Translations under genes and position numbers: made by a program
Assembly (NCBI RefSeq): GCF_964026565.1
Contig: NZ_OZ032162.1
Location: 1,302,001-1,366,000, forward strand
Source of the DNA: Rickettsia endosymbiont of Ceutorhynchus obstrictus
GTDB lineage: Bacteria > Pseudomonadota > Alphaproteobacteria > Rickettsiales > Rickettsiaceae
DNA: 64,000 nt
Reading direction: 5' to 3'
Shown here: one piece after another, positions 8,970-16,973 of the stretch
How the letters are laid out: the number at the start of each line of letters is the position of its first letter
Position numbering within the stretch: the first letter of the stretch is position 1
Notes under the pieces: model-generated
What the model was told of the DNA's origin: nothing
Seen by the model: only the letters and a program-made list of their open reading frames with translations
Databases searched by the model: none

Positions 8970-10730
8970 TTATAGGTTTCGCTTACTTCTGGATATCTGC
9001 CTTGCCATGTCGGCGGCTATTTGACTACGGCTTTGATTAAATGAAGCAATATCGGGCGTTTGAATATTCATATTAACTACTATATTGCCCCCACTTGCTC
9101 CGGCTGCTTCTAAATTGCCGAAAGGTACTATATTACCGATTGAATGCGGAATAAATAACTCCGGCTCGCCGCCATCACCGACAATATGGGCTTTGCCTGG
9201 TTTTACAGTGCCACCTTTAGCAAAAAAGCCGCCAAATGAGCCAAGCCCTGATAAAAAACCGCTGCCATTGCCGCTTTTATTGCTACCACCCAATAACCCT
9301 AGCAATCCACCACCGCCTTTAGTACCTATTATATCCTCCTTCAGAGTCATTTTTAATATATCGCTTTGTAACTCCTTGAAAAAATCCCCGCAAGTTTCCT
9401 TTAAACTTTTAATATGACCGCCGGCACCGAAAGCAGCATCGGCGAAATTATCAATTAAATTATTAGCGCCTTCTTGTGATTTTTCCTTAATTAGATCAAA
9501 TACGTCTTTGCTATGCTCGCCGAATTTATCAAGCTGCTCTTCGCTTTGTTTTAAAGCTCTGTTATAGGTCTCTTGATCGATTAAACCTTGTTTTAGTAGT
9601 TTATTTAGCTTCTCGATTTGAGTGTTATGTTTTTCAAGCGGTGTTCTGGTTTGCTCGAATATTTGCCTAGCATCGCCTAACATTTCATTACTTTTGCTCA
9701 TAACTGCCATTTCTTCCTTTTTAGGAAGATTTAGCTTTAAAGCCTCTATTACTCTTGGTTCTGCAAGTGCCTTGTTATGTTCTCTAGCCGCTTCACTGCT
9801 TTTATTAAACCATTTTGTTAAAGTTACGAGTCCTGCAATAGTTGCCGATATCGCTACCGCCGTTAACCCCAATGGATTTGCCATTAAGGCAATTGTAAAA
9901 GCTCTTACTGCCATAGTGACGCTCACAAACCACGCAGCTAATTTCAGCCCTAAAATAGTCGTAATAGCCGTAATAATAAAAGTAATAGCCGGATGACCTT
10001 CACGTATAGCTTCAAAAAATGCCGTCAACATCGGCAATATCGGCACTAAACAGCAGGTTATCAGGCTTATCAGCACTGTCTGTAATTTATTCAGTTCACT
10101 ATTAAACTGCTCCATCGCTTTACAATCTTCTTCCGATAAAGAAACCCCAAGTTTTCTAGCTTCTTCACGGAGTTTTTGAATTCCTACCGAACCTTGCTCG
10201 GCAATTCTTGCCAAAACAGCCCCTTCCGAACCGAATAATTTAGCGGCAATAGTCGCTTTGTCCGATTCATTAACTAGTCTCTCAAACCCTGCGGCTATTT
10301 TTTCTAGCTGTTGATCGGGACTTAATTTAATTAGCTCTTTAGCCGATAAACCTAAGGCTTGCAGAGCCTGTTTTGCCTCACCGCTATTTTGTGCAGCTTC
10401 CGTAATTCTCATCGACATTTGTTGCAGTCCTGAAGTTAAACTATTAAATTCTACACCGCAATTGCTAGCGACATATTTAAGTTCCGACAAGCTTTTAGTA
10501 CTCATATCCAACTTACCGGCAAATTTGCCTATTTCCGCCCCGCTATCGATTATTTTCTTTAAAGCATGAGTACTAAAAGCCACAGCAATCGCCGTGCCGA
10601 TTCTACCGAAACCAAAACTAAGCTTATTTGTTAGCTCTTGCAGTTTTTTAAAATTCTGCCTAATTCTGCCAAAAGCTTCCCTAGTTTTATCGATACCCCG
10701 GAACGTTACCCTGACTTCCTTGTTTGTCAC
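8970..10730 (-). CDS. Tail tape-measure protein (decayed prophage copy)
   Basis: A 586-residue protein with an N-terminal coiled region, a central hydrophobic segment (about residues 245-310, AITFIITAITTILGLKLAAWF and onward), a lambda-like helical part and a C-terminal FAKGGTVKPGKAHIVGDGGEPELFIP motif typical of lambda-type tape measures (phage_tail_lambda). It sets tail length and leaves the tail during DNA injection. It starts at a GTG that overlaps the stop codon of the frameshifted chaperone frame (GTGA), as in the other copy. It is intact and about 85-90 percent similar to 36003-37769. Confidence 0.88.
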   Translation of the reverse strand: MTNKEVRVTFRGIDKTREAFGRIRQNFKKLQELTNKLSFGFGRIGTAIAVAFSTHALKKIIDSGAEIGKFAGKLDMSTKSLSELKYVASNCGVEFNSLTSGLQQMSMRITEAAQNSGEAKQALQALGLSAKELIKLSPDQQLEKIAAGFERLVNESDKATIAAKLFGSEGAVLARIAEQGSVGIQKLREEARKLGVSLSEEDCKAMEQFNSELNKLQTVLISLITCCLVPILPMLTAFFEAIREGHPAITFIITAITTILGLKLAAWFVSVTMAVRAFTIALMANPLGLTAVAISATIAGLVTLTKWFNKSSEAAREHNKALAEPRVIEALKLNLPKKEEMAVMSKSNEMLGDARQIFEQTRTPLEKHNTQIEKLNKLLKQGLIDQETYNRALKQSEEQLDKFGEHSKDVFDLIKEKSQEGANNLIDNFADAAFGAGGHIKSLKETCGDFFKELQSDILKMTLKEDIIGTKGGGGLLGLLGGSNKSGNGSGFLSGLGSFGGFFAKGGTVKPGKAHIVGDGGEPELFIPHSIGNIVPFGNLEAAGASGGNIVVNMNIQTPDIASFNQSRSQIAADMARQISRSKRNL

Positions 10731-10882
10731 TTCCTTAATTTATTCTGTTTTTCTTTTTTAATCTTAAAATAAGCGAGCCAATGATGCCATTCGTCGATTG
10801 TCATTTGTTCAATCTCGGCAATTGTCTTATGCAAATGCTCGGCTAAAATAAACATATTAAACAATATTGGCTCATTTATTAG
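10727..10882 (-). CDS. Tail assembly chaperone, -1 frame extension (T-like part)
   Basis: A 51-codon frame with no convincing start codon of its own that becomes readable by a -1 ribosomal slip at the heptamer A AAA AAC (10882-10888), right before the stop codon of the upstream frame. It encodes LINEPILFNMFILAEH and onward to KNKLRK, and its stop overlaps the tape-measure GTG. The same arrangement, with the same heptamer, is in the second prophage (37766-37921). There the sixth codon is ATG and here it is ATA, so the frame is conserved without the start codon. Short chaperone extensions made by frameshift are the rule between tail tube and tape-measure genes. Confidence 0.65.
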   Translation of the reverse strand, partial: LINEPILFNMFILAEHLHKTIAEIEQMTIDEWHHWLAYFKIKKEKQNKLRK

Positions 10883-11127
10883 TTTTTTTCCGACATCTCT
10901 AAATCGCTTCCTATAGTCGATAAGCCGTATTTTACTTCTGTAATTTCATCTTCGGTGCATTCAAATAGTGGTTTACTGCCGGCTATGCCGCTATCAATAT
11001 CAAAATACTCCTCTGCTATAATCCCCTTAATTACATAAGACTCACCGAATGCCGGCGTTAAAACTGCATTTACGGCAAATCCTTGCTCAACATCTAAAAA
11101 CTCGCTAAAATCTTCTTGAAATGCCAT
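10879..11127 (-). pseudogene. Chimeric ORF: head-tail adaptor fused to the end of the tail chaperone
   Basis: The first 70 or so residues match the adaptor at 39134-39442 and the last 10 (SDLEMSEKN) match the end of the chaperone at 37918-38259. A deletion of about 1.2 kb has joined the two genes in frame and removed the tail terminator and tail tube genes. The slippery heptamer and the stop codon of the chaperone survive at its end. The product is unlikely to be functional. Confidence 0.8.
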
Positions 11128-11174
11128 ATTTTAAATTCGTACTTTTATTTTTAGTTATTTAATGATATACTTAT

Positions 11175-11190
11175 CTAAGTAACTACTTAG
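11175..11190. promoter_or_regulatory. Palindromic operator of the toxin-antitoxin pair
   Basis: CTAAGTA-AC-TACTTAG is a perfect 7+7 palindrome 15 bases before the antitoxin ATG. Ribbon-helix-helix antitoxins usually bind such palindromes over their own promoter. Confidence 0.55.
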
Positions 11191-11204
11191 GTGAGCTAAA
11201 TATA

Positions 11205-11438
11205 ATGACTAGATTAAGCATAGATATTCCAATTGAACTACATAAATTTCTAAAAGTTCACACTGCTTATAAAAACGACACAATAATGAATTATGTAAGG
11301 GAAGCTATATACAGTAAAATAGAGCAAGAAAAAGAGCTAAATGAAGAATCTATTAAAGTTTTAGAAGAATCCAAACAAGGCTTAAATATAAACAAATATC
11401 CCTCTTACCAAGAAATGTATAAAAAGCTTAAATTATAG
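11205..11438 (+). CDS. Ribbon-helix-helix antitoxin of a YafQ-type pair
   Basis: A 77-residue protein with N-terminal TRLSIDIPIELHKFLK, a ribbon-helix-helix strand and helix, followed by a helix and the C-terminal motif NKYPSYQEMYKKLKL of the kind that covers a RelE-fold toxin. It is 9 bases upstream of the toxin gene. It is on the plus strand, against the prophage genes around it, and divergent from the chimeric ORF, which suggests a separately acquired module. Confidence 0.75.
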   Translation: MTRLSIDIPIELHKFLKVHTAYKNDTIMNYVREAIYSKIEQEKELNEESIKVLEESKQGLNINKYPSYQEMYKKLKL

Positions 11439-11447
11439 TATTTTAGT

Positions 11448-11738
11448 ATGATTATCCAAACTTCCACTAAACGGTTTGAGAAAGAATTATTATTGATGCA
11501 CAAACGTGGAAAAAACATCAAAAAATTAATTACAGTTACTGATTTATTAGTACAAAATATTAATTCCGGTATAGCTCATCATTTATTGCTACCTCCAAAA
11601 TACTGCTTACATAAAATTGTAAATATGGATAATGTTTGGGATTGTCATATAGAACCTGATTGGTTATTGCTTTACTATTTAGATAATGAAGTATTACGGT
11701 TAGAACGAACCGGAACACACAGTGACCTTTTTAAGTAA
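11448..11738 (+). CDS. YafQ-type mRNA interferase toxin
   Basis: A 96-residue RelE-superfamily protein. The pattern IIQTSTKRFEKELLLMHKRGKN, a helical middle, LPPKYCLHKI, DNVWDCHIEPDWLLLYY and RLERTGTHSDLF is the YafQ signature. The His of DCHI, the Asp of PDW and the His of THSDLF correspond to the catalytic residues of E. coli YafQ. It would cut mRNA on the ribosome unless bound by the upstream antitoxin. It lies in the decayed prophage next to the capsid remnant. Confidence 0.85.
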   Translation: MIIQTSTKRFEKELLLMHKRGKNIKKLITVTDLLVQNINSGIAHHLLLPPKYCLHKIVNMDNVWDCHIEPDWLLLYYLDNEVLRLERTGTHSDLFK

Positions 11739-11753
11739 AAATTGACTTTAGGT

Positions 11754-11913
11754 ATTATTTTCCTCGCTACGGCGAAAGATTCGGCATGTCTAATAGCGAT
11801 GTCGATATCTTGCATAAGCCTTATTCTTATGCCGCCGCTAGTACCTAAAGCGTATGGATCCACTAGTACGTCTAACACGCCCCATTGCCCAATAATTAGA
11901 TCGGCGAAATAAC
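11754..11913 (-). pseudogene. 3' remnant of the major capsid gene
   Basis: It encodes the last 50 or so residues of the capsid protein at 39448-41370 (FADLIIGQWGVLDVLVDPYALG and onward to FAVARK). An extra T at the original stop makes the frame run on toward 11675. Upstream of 11913 the homology ends abruptly and joins the remnant of the 53447-53689 gene. The capsid front, portal, terminase and all early genes are therefore missing from this copy. Confidence 0.85.
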
Positions 11914-11917
11914 CGAA

Positions 11918-12016
11918 GACCAAGCACGCCAAGCAGCAAGGAATTTCATTGCATTTTGCCAAAAGCTTATTGAAGTACAAACGAGACTAGAAAAGGAAAA
12001 AAATAATAAAACTTAA
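11918..12016 (+). pseudogene. 3' remnant of the small gene upstream of the leader RNA
   Basis: It reads DQARQAARNFIAFCQKL and onward to LEKEKNNKT, aligning with the C-terminal 33 residues of the 80-residue protein at 53447-53689. It marks the right side of a deletion of roughly 14 kb in this prophage copy. The junction with the capsid remnant is at about 11914. Confidence 0.75.
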
Positions 12017-12023
12017 TTGAGAG

Positions 12024-12051
12024 TTGACTTTTTAAGGGATTTATATAAAAT
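12024..12051 (+). promoter_or_regulatory. Sigma-70 promoter of the leader RNA and recombinase operon
   Basis: TTGACT at 12024-12029 and TAAAAT at 12046-12051 (spacing 16), or TATAAA at 12044. The same block, GAGTTGACTTTTT and TATAAAATCATAACTGGAA, occurs at 53684-53722, so the promoter is conserved in both copies. Confidence 0.65.
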
Positions 12052-12056
12052 CATAA

Positions 12057-12313
12057 CTGGAACAGCTGCAAGGCTGCTCTGGGGTGTTACAACCCGTGTC
12101 AATATGGTATGTATCAGCCACAAATGATACACTCCTTGGTACGTTATGGTCTGGGAGATACTAGGACATGTCCAGGGCTTAGAGCATTAGCTTTAAGCCT
12201 AAAACCTAGTATAGCTGTTATTGACGGTTTTGTAAACTCCCCGACCACCTTAAAGCAATTTCTGGTGGTTAAAACTTAATAACTTTAAGTTTAACAAAAT
12301 GGGGTAAACCAAA
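12057..12313 (+). ncRNA. Candidate structured leader RNA (copy 1)
   Basis: About 255 bases between the promoter and the resolvase-like gene, with no open frame. Compared with 53719-53982, the two ends are conserved and the middle is diverged, but helices persist. A hairpin GGCTTAGAG/CTTTAAGCC here becomes GGTCTAAAG/CTTTAAACC there, a C-G to U-A compensatory change. The end has CCACC/GGTGG closing a loop of 14 bases here and a longer one there, followed by the shared TTAAAACTTAA and GGGGTAAACCAAAATG. The start has an AGC-TGCAA-GCT hairpin. No known RNA family is recognised. It could be a regulatory leader of the recombinase operon or a free RNA. Confidence 0.5.
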
Positions 12314-12757
12314 ATGACTAACAATAAAAAAGCAATAATTTTTCTAAAAGCCCTTTCAAATTCTGCAAGTCGCAAACATCGACAAAACCTCATTACTGAC
12401 TACTGCCACCGACATAAATTTACATTGTTAAAAATCATAGAACATAAAGGATCGTTTGATTATCCTATCTTACACAAATTAATTGATGAGATGATGTGTG
12501 AGCCTGTCGGATCGGTTACTGCCCTAGTTGAAGATAAATTATTAAATATCCCTCATAGTATAATACTTTTTGCAGTGCTTGGTACTTTATCACTGACCAA
12601 ATTAATAAAGGTCGATATCTACCGAAAATCTAACCAAGAATTTAAACTTTATGAGTCTGTATGTTCTCAAAACGACTTGTTAAGCGTTGCTGCGTTTGTT
12701 CTTAAATATACCTTAAAAAATTATGAAGATGAAGCTACTAAACAAGAGGTAAAATAA
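12314..12757 (+). CDS. Resolvase-like protein lacking catalytic residues (copy 1)
   Basis: A 147-residue protein whose order of motifs follows the N-terminal domain of serine recombinases: AIIFLKALS (like Y-x-R-V-S), LITDYCHRHKFTLLKIIEHKG, ILHKLIDEMM, then TALVEDKLLNIPHS in place of the D-R-x-x-R motif. The arginine before the Ser and both later arginines are missing, so it should not cut DNA. It has no recombinase or zinc domain. Its stop is 1 base from the start of the recombinase gene. It is conserved in the second copy with about 12 changes and remains intact here although the recombinase is broken. A role as a partner or directionality factor is inference. Confidence 0.6.
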   Translation: MTNNKKAIIFLKALSNSASRKHRQNLITDYCHRHKFTLLKIIEHKGSFDYPILHKLIDEMMCEPVGSVTALVEDKLLNIPHSIILFAVLGTLSLTKLIKVDIYRKSNQEFKLYESVCSQNDLLSVAAFVLKYTLKNYEDEATKQEVK

Positions 12758-12758
12758 T

Positions 12759-13707
12759 ATGAGTAATAAAGCAATTGAGGCATATACATTATCCCGTGTG
12801 TCTTCAGATGAGCAAGCTGACGGCTATTCGCTAGAAGTACAAGACGATAGGTTAGAAAAATATTGCGAGCGGAAAGGTATACGTATTTTAGAAAGATTTA
12901 GATTGGTTGAATCTTCTAATGGGCTGGAACAAAAAACCTTTTCAATATAGAGGTAAAGAATTTTTATTTAGAGGTATACTCAAATGTGCGGTTACAGGTA
13001 AATTAGTTACTGCCGACACAAAAACTAAAAAATACAAAAATGGTGAAGTATCGGAATGGACATATTTACGTACTTGGAATCCTGACGACCCAACAAAAAC
13101 AATGTGGGTTAGAGAAGACGAGGTAATTAAGCAAGTAGAAGATGTATTAAAAGGCTTAAAAATCAAAGACCCTGAAATTTTAAAGCAAACTATGGACTAT
13201 TTAAAAGGAATGAATCATGGCAAAGCATATGAGCATAATAGAGAAATAGCAGCTTTAAAAGAAGAACATACAAAAATACAAAATAAGCTCGATTCATATA
13301 TGGATTTAGTAGCGGACGGAGTTTTAACAAGAGAAGAATTTTTGCGTAAGAAAAAGCAGTTAAAAGAGCGTCAATATGAATTAAACGAGTTAATCAAAAG
13401 TTATGATAAGGTAGACGATAAGCTTTCTAAGAAGCTTCTAGACTTCATAAATGTTATGACAAATGCATATGAAACTTTCAAAGGTTCGACAATCGAGGAA
13501 AAACGTGAATTTTTAAATTTCATATTTGCGAACCTAGAGCTGAAGGGCTGCAAGGTGCATTACAAACTGGTTTTCCCGTTCGATAAACTGCAAGAAGTAG
13601 CTAATTGTACGGAATGGCTCCCCGTATCGTACGTGTTGCGAACCTTAAACGAGTACAGATTAGCCTTGATTCAGGCTTTCGTTAAGCCTTGTTATGCATT
13701 AACTTAA
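12759..13707 (+). pseudogene. Large serine recombinase, internally deleted (copy 1)
   Basis: Residues 1-53 match the start of the 518-residue recombinase at 54428-55984 and then jump out of frame to its residue 269 (GWNKKPFQYRGKEF). About 645 bases encoding the D-R-x-x-R motif and most of the DNA-binding domain are missing. The two pieces read as separate frames (12759-12950 and 12907-13707). Similarity ends at about 13608 (VANC). From there the frame runs into the direct repeat described at 13615. It has no enzymatic activity. Confidence 0.88.
13615..13701. repeat. Direct repeat, left of the BrnTA pair
   Basis: About 87 bases that recur at 14329-14414. The shared blocks are TGTTGCGAACCTT, AGATTAGCCTTGATTCAGGC and TTAAGCCTTGTTATGCATTA. 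The block AGCCT-TGATTC-AGGCT can form a hairpin. It begins exactly where the recombinase homology between the two prophages ends, so it may be the chromosomal side of this prophage's junction. Confidence 0.65.
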
Positions 13708-13807
13708 AAGTCAATGATTTTAAAAAATATGGCTTACTACCCATATAAATATATGTACATTTAATATAAAACAAACTATTATTAAATTAATCGATTAAAG
13801 GTTAAAA

Positions 13808-14092
13808 ATGCATTCTTCTTTTGAATGGGATGAAGAAAAAAATAAAATTAATATCCAAAAACATAATGTAAATTTTTATGAAGCTCAAAAAGCATTTTTA
13901 GATATAGATAGGATAATTTTAGAAGATATAGACCATAGTATTACCGAGAAAAGATATTTTTGTTTAGGTAAAGTTGATGATAATATTTTAACAGTCCGTT
14001 TTATATTTAGGAATAATTGTATAAGAATTTTTGGAGCAGGATATTGGCGTAAAGGTAAGAGGATTTATGAACAAGAAAATAAAATACACTGA
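13808..14092 (+). CDS. brnT: BrnT-type toxin (DUF497)
   Basis: A 94-residue protein with the BrnT pattern: FEWDEEKNKINIQKHNVNF, EAQKAFLD, a strand pair around RYFCLGKVDDNILTVRFIFR, and the C-terminal IRIFGAGYWRKGKRIYE. BrnT is a RelE-fold ribonuclease neutralised by BrnA. The gene overlaps the antitoxin gene by 26 bases in the order toxin then antitoxin, which is the usual BrnTA order. The symbol is by family; the pattern is clear although the sequence is diverged. Confidence 0.85.
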   Translation: MHSSFEWDEEKNKINIQKHNVNFYEAQKAFLDIDRIILEDIDHSITEKRYFCLGKVDDNILTVRFIFRNNCIRIFGAGYWRKGKRIYEQENKIH

Positions 14093-14312
14093 TGGGGAAA
14101 TAGGTACAGTAAAAATAGTAAAAGATTTTTTACCACCCCCTAAAGAGTTATTATTAAAAGATGATTCATTAAAAGTAACTATTTCTTTAAGTAAAGAAAG
14201 TATAGAATTTTTTAAAGATCAGGCGGCTATTGCTCATGTTCCTTATCAAAAAATGATTAGAATTTTATTAGATAAATATACTAAACATTATAAAGAAAAT
14301 AAGCGAGCTTAA
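14067..14312 (+). CDS. brnA: BrnA-type antitoxin
   Basis: The start is taken at 14067 (GTAAGAGGATTTATG, good ribosome site inside brnT) and not the upstream ATG at 14031. The C-terminal half, LKVTISLSKESIEFFKDQAAIAHVPYQKMIRILLDKY, is the ribbon-helix-helix part of BrnA, preceded by the toxin-binding arm. BrnA forms a tetramer with two BrnT and represses the operon. Confidence 0.8.
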   Translation: MNKKIKYTDGEIGTVKIVKDFLPPPKELLLKDDSLKVTISLSKESIEFFKDQAAIAHVPYQKMIRILLDKYTKHYKENKRA

Positions 14313-14328
14313 AGCTTCTTCTATTATG

Positions 14329-14414
14329 TGGCTTCCATATCTCATATGTTGCGAACCTTTAGCCAGTTTAGATTAGCCTTGATTCAGGCAACGCTTAAGC
14401 CTTGTTATGCATTA
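14329..14414. repeat. Direct repeat, right of the BrnTA pair
   Basis: The partner of 13615-13701. The two repeats enclose a 0.63-kb block that contains only brnT and brnA, which suggests insertion of the pair by recombination between repeats or a duplication that came with it. Confidence 0.65.
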
Positions 14415-14447
14415 GTACCAACCCTAAATATTTAGTTTAAATACAAT

Positions 14448-16424
14448 CTACCCTGCCGGTGCTTCAGCATTTCCTAAGCTTACTAATCCGGCTAAAATAA
14501 GCTCATCATCATTGTTATTAATTGCTTCTTGTACTAAATTAGGGCTTAGCTTATTGTTTAATTCAGCTATTTCTTGTATACCAAATTTGCTCAAAGCTGT
14601 CTTTAGTAATTCCGGATGATTTAAAAGCGGTTTGTCATAAATTACCTCTACTTTATTTACTATAATATCGTGACTTGGTTTGTTTTGTTGTTCTATTAAT
14701 TGATCAACCTCCTCTTCTATAACTCCAAGTCTTGCCTTAGTAATTTTGCTGCTTACAATCTCTTTCGTGCTTTCGGTTATTGTTTCTATGTCAGTTTTAT
14801 TGGCTAATCTCTGCACCTTATCTATTATCCTCTTTACGCTGTTTTGTATTATATCTTTATCTTGTACACTAATAGTTGTATTACTCTCTGTTTTAATCGT
14901 TATGTCTGCTACTACTTTCTGAAATATCACCAATTTTTCTGTACGTATATGCTCCTCTAATTTAACCTGTTGTTCTATTATTTCAGTTAAATCCTCTTCT
15001 ACAACTGCAATTCTTGCTTTAGTAATTTTGCCGCTTACAAGCTCTTTCATACTTTTGGTTATTGTGTATATATCGTCTTTATTTGTAAAAGTCTTTACCG
15101 TTCTTGTTATTTCATTTATACTGTTTTGCATTAAAACTTTGTCTTTTGCACTAATGGCTATAGTACTTTTTAGTTTATCAGTTGTTTCTACTAATATTTT
15201 TTGAAATATAGCTAATGTGTCTTTAAGATTTTCTTGAACGATATCTTGTTTTTCTGCTTCTTTATATAAATCTTTTATATCTGCCGGCTTATTCTCATTT
15301 GCTACTGAAGCTGCTTGTTTCAATTTTAAGCTCTGCTGTTGTTCTTCATATTTCTTTTTTGCATTTATTTTATTTTTTTCATATAATTTGTTTTCTTTGT
15401 GTAAAAATTCTTTTGTAATTTTTATTGCTGCTTTATATTTTTCTATAGCTTCATTATACTTTTCTTGACTGCATAAATTATTACCCTCTGCATTTAAGCT
15501 TTCTGCTTTTTTTTCTGCTATAGTTTTGTTTCTTTGTAAATAACCGGCTATACCTGCATCACTTATGTTGTTCCCGGAATAAAGGTAAAGGGACGTCATA
15601 GAATTATTGGATTTTAGGGCTACTGCTAGTTCGTTTGCTCCGCCTTGATCTATTCTGTTATACTGAAGGTTAAGGAACGTCAAAGAATTATTGGACTTTA
15701 AGGCTGCAGCTAGTTCCTTTGCTCCAACGTCACCTATGTTGTTACTGCTAAGGTCAAGGGACGTCAAAGAATTATTGGACTTTAGAGCTGCAGCTAGTTC
15801 CTTTGCTCCAACGTCACCTATGTTGTTACTTTCAAGGTAAAGGGACGTCAAAGAATTATTGGACTTTAAGGCTGCAGCTAGTTCCTTTGCTCCGCCTTCA
15901 CCTATATTGTTACTGTAAAGAGTAAGAGACGTCAAAGAATTATTGGACTTTAGGGCTTCAGCTAGTTCCTTTGCTCCGCCTTCACCTATTTTGTTACCCC
16001 TAAGGTCAAGGTACGTCAAAGAATTATTGGACTCTAGGGCTGCAGCTAGTTCCTTTGCTCCGCCTTCACCTATTTTGTTCTCCCAAAGGTAAAGGGACGT
16101 CAAAGAATTATTGGACTTTAGGGCTGCAGCTAGTTCCTTTGCTCCGCCTTCACCTATGTTGTTACTGCTAAGGTCAAGCCGCGTCAAAGAATTATTGGAC
16201 TTTAGGGCTTCAGCTAGTTCCTTTGCTCCGCCTTCACCTATGTTGTTACTGCTAAGGCTAAAGGAGGTCAAAGAATTATTGGACTTTAGGGCTTCAGCTA
16301 GTTCCTTTGCTCCGCCTTCACCTATGTTATTATCGTGAAGGTTAAGCGTTGTAGCACCGTTTCTTAAACTATCGGCTTGCTGTTTAAATCCTTTTTTTTC
16401 TAAAAACTCTATTAATTCTTTCAT
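14448..16424 (-). CDS. LRR-TPR protein with the shared coiled C-terminal module
   Basis: A 658-residue protein. Residues 24-300 hold ten 28-residue leucine-rich repeats of the ribonuclease-inhibitor/NLR type (consensus NNIGEGGAKELAxALKSNNSLTSL), nearly identical at the DNA level. One TPR-like unit follows (AEGNNLCSQEKYNEAIEKYKAAIKI), then a Lys/Gln coiled linker. Residues 380-600 form a helical module built of two similar halves of about 85 residues, each with xxIFQK, a KDK..xQNSxxxI segment, TKSMKELVSGKITKARxxVxEEx and EQQ. It ends with the LxxGLxSLG tail. The module from the linker onward is nearly the same as in 17362-20214. There is no signal peptide. It is probably a host-interaction protein or phage cargo; the function is unknown. 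Confidence 0.85.
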   Translation of the reverse strand: MKELIEFLEKKGFKQQADSLRNGATTLNLHDNNIGEGGAKELAEALKSNNSLTSFSLSSNNIGEGGAKELAEALKSNNSLTRLDLSSNNIGEGGAKELAAALKSNNSLTSLYLWENKIGEGGAKELAAALESNNSLTYLDLRGNKIGEGGAKELAEALKSNNSLTSLTLYSNNIGEGGAKELAAALKSNNSLTSLYLESNNIGDVGAKELAAALKSNNSLTSLDLSSNNIGDVGAKELAAALKSNNSLTFLNLQYNRIDQGGANELAVALKSNNSMTSLYLYSGNNISDAGIAGYLQRNKTIAEKKAESLNAEGNNLCSQEKYNEAIEKYKAAIKITKEFLHKENKLYEKNKINAKKKYEEQQQSLKLKQAASVANENKPADIKDLYKEAEKQDIVQENLKDTLAIFQKILVETTDKLKSTIAISAKDKVLMQNSINEITRTVKTFTNKDDIYTITKSMKELVSGKITKARIAVVEEDLTEIIEQQVKLEEHIRTEKLVIFQKVVADITIKTESNTTISVQDKDIIQNSVKRIIDKVQRLANKTDIETITESTKEIVSSKITKARLGVIEEEVDQLIEQQNKPSHDIIVNKVEVIYDKPLLNHPELLKTALSKFGIQEIAELNNKLSPNLVQEAINNNDDELILAGLVSLGNAEAPAG

Positions 16425-16539
16425 ATCTTTATCCTTATTAAATTCTATAATTGTTAATATTTTGTTAAAAATGAGCTATAAACAAAATCATAGTAAGGAG
16501 TTTTAAAAATGCAATAGAAATTTAACTAAAAATTAACTC

Positions 16540-16960
16540 AAGAACAATGACCGCTCTAGCTGTCAGCATTTTACCAAGCCTTGCAATTTCGCACCGCCTT
16601 TAGCATGCACTCACCGCAGTAACTCATCGGCAGCTGCTGCATATTCACCTCGGTTGAGTTTTTGCCGCAATGTCGATGCTTGAAATTTCCCGCCGCGGCA
16701 ATTAAAGATAAACGAGATTAAGACGGCTTGTTGGTTTTCGGTTAATGGTATACACAATATTTATATAATACTCTTTGTGCTTGTTTTATATCTTTCTCAA
16801 GTAAATCTTCGGCTTGCTGTTTATTAATAGGCTCTCTTATCTTTGCTTGTTCGTGCGGCTCTAATACCTGTAACCGATGGTTTTATGACCTGCTGGGCAG
16901 TAATAAGAATTAAGGCATAACCCCCTCAAATTGTTTGATTAAATAAGTAACAATTGTTAC
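16540..16960 (-). pseudogene. Third endolysin copy, degraded
   Basis: Reading the minus strand, pieces of the GH24 endolysin remain: the YYCPAGHKTIGYR-like start, LLEKDIKQAQ, QQAVLISFIFNCRGGKFQAS and the later RGEYAAAADELL. Frameshifts, a deleted stretch and a missing end make it non-functional. It is diverged from the copies at 2376 and 29317, so it stems from a separate, older prophage. Confidence 0.75.
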
Positions 16961-16973
16961 GGCTAGCATAAAT

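Noticed and set aside
9085..9417. Pro-rich open frame opposite the tape-measure C-terminus
   Set aside because: Shadow of the Gly-rich tape-measure motif; it recurs at 36148 for the same reason.
12907..13707. A separate 266-residue protein beginning at an ATG
   Set aside because: It is the second half of the deleted recombinase; the ATG is inside the deletion joint and no independent signals are present.
14329..14414. The BrnTA-flanking repeats as a CRISPR array
   Set aside because: Only two copies, spaced 0.63 kb, with genes between them.
15700..16330. Tandem 84-base units as a non-coding satellite or CRISPR
   Set aside because: The units are in frame and encode leucine-rich repeats.
16111..16338. 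Plus-strand open frame opposite the LRR repeats
   Set aside because: A repetitive shadow of the 84-base LRR units; no start signal.
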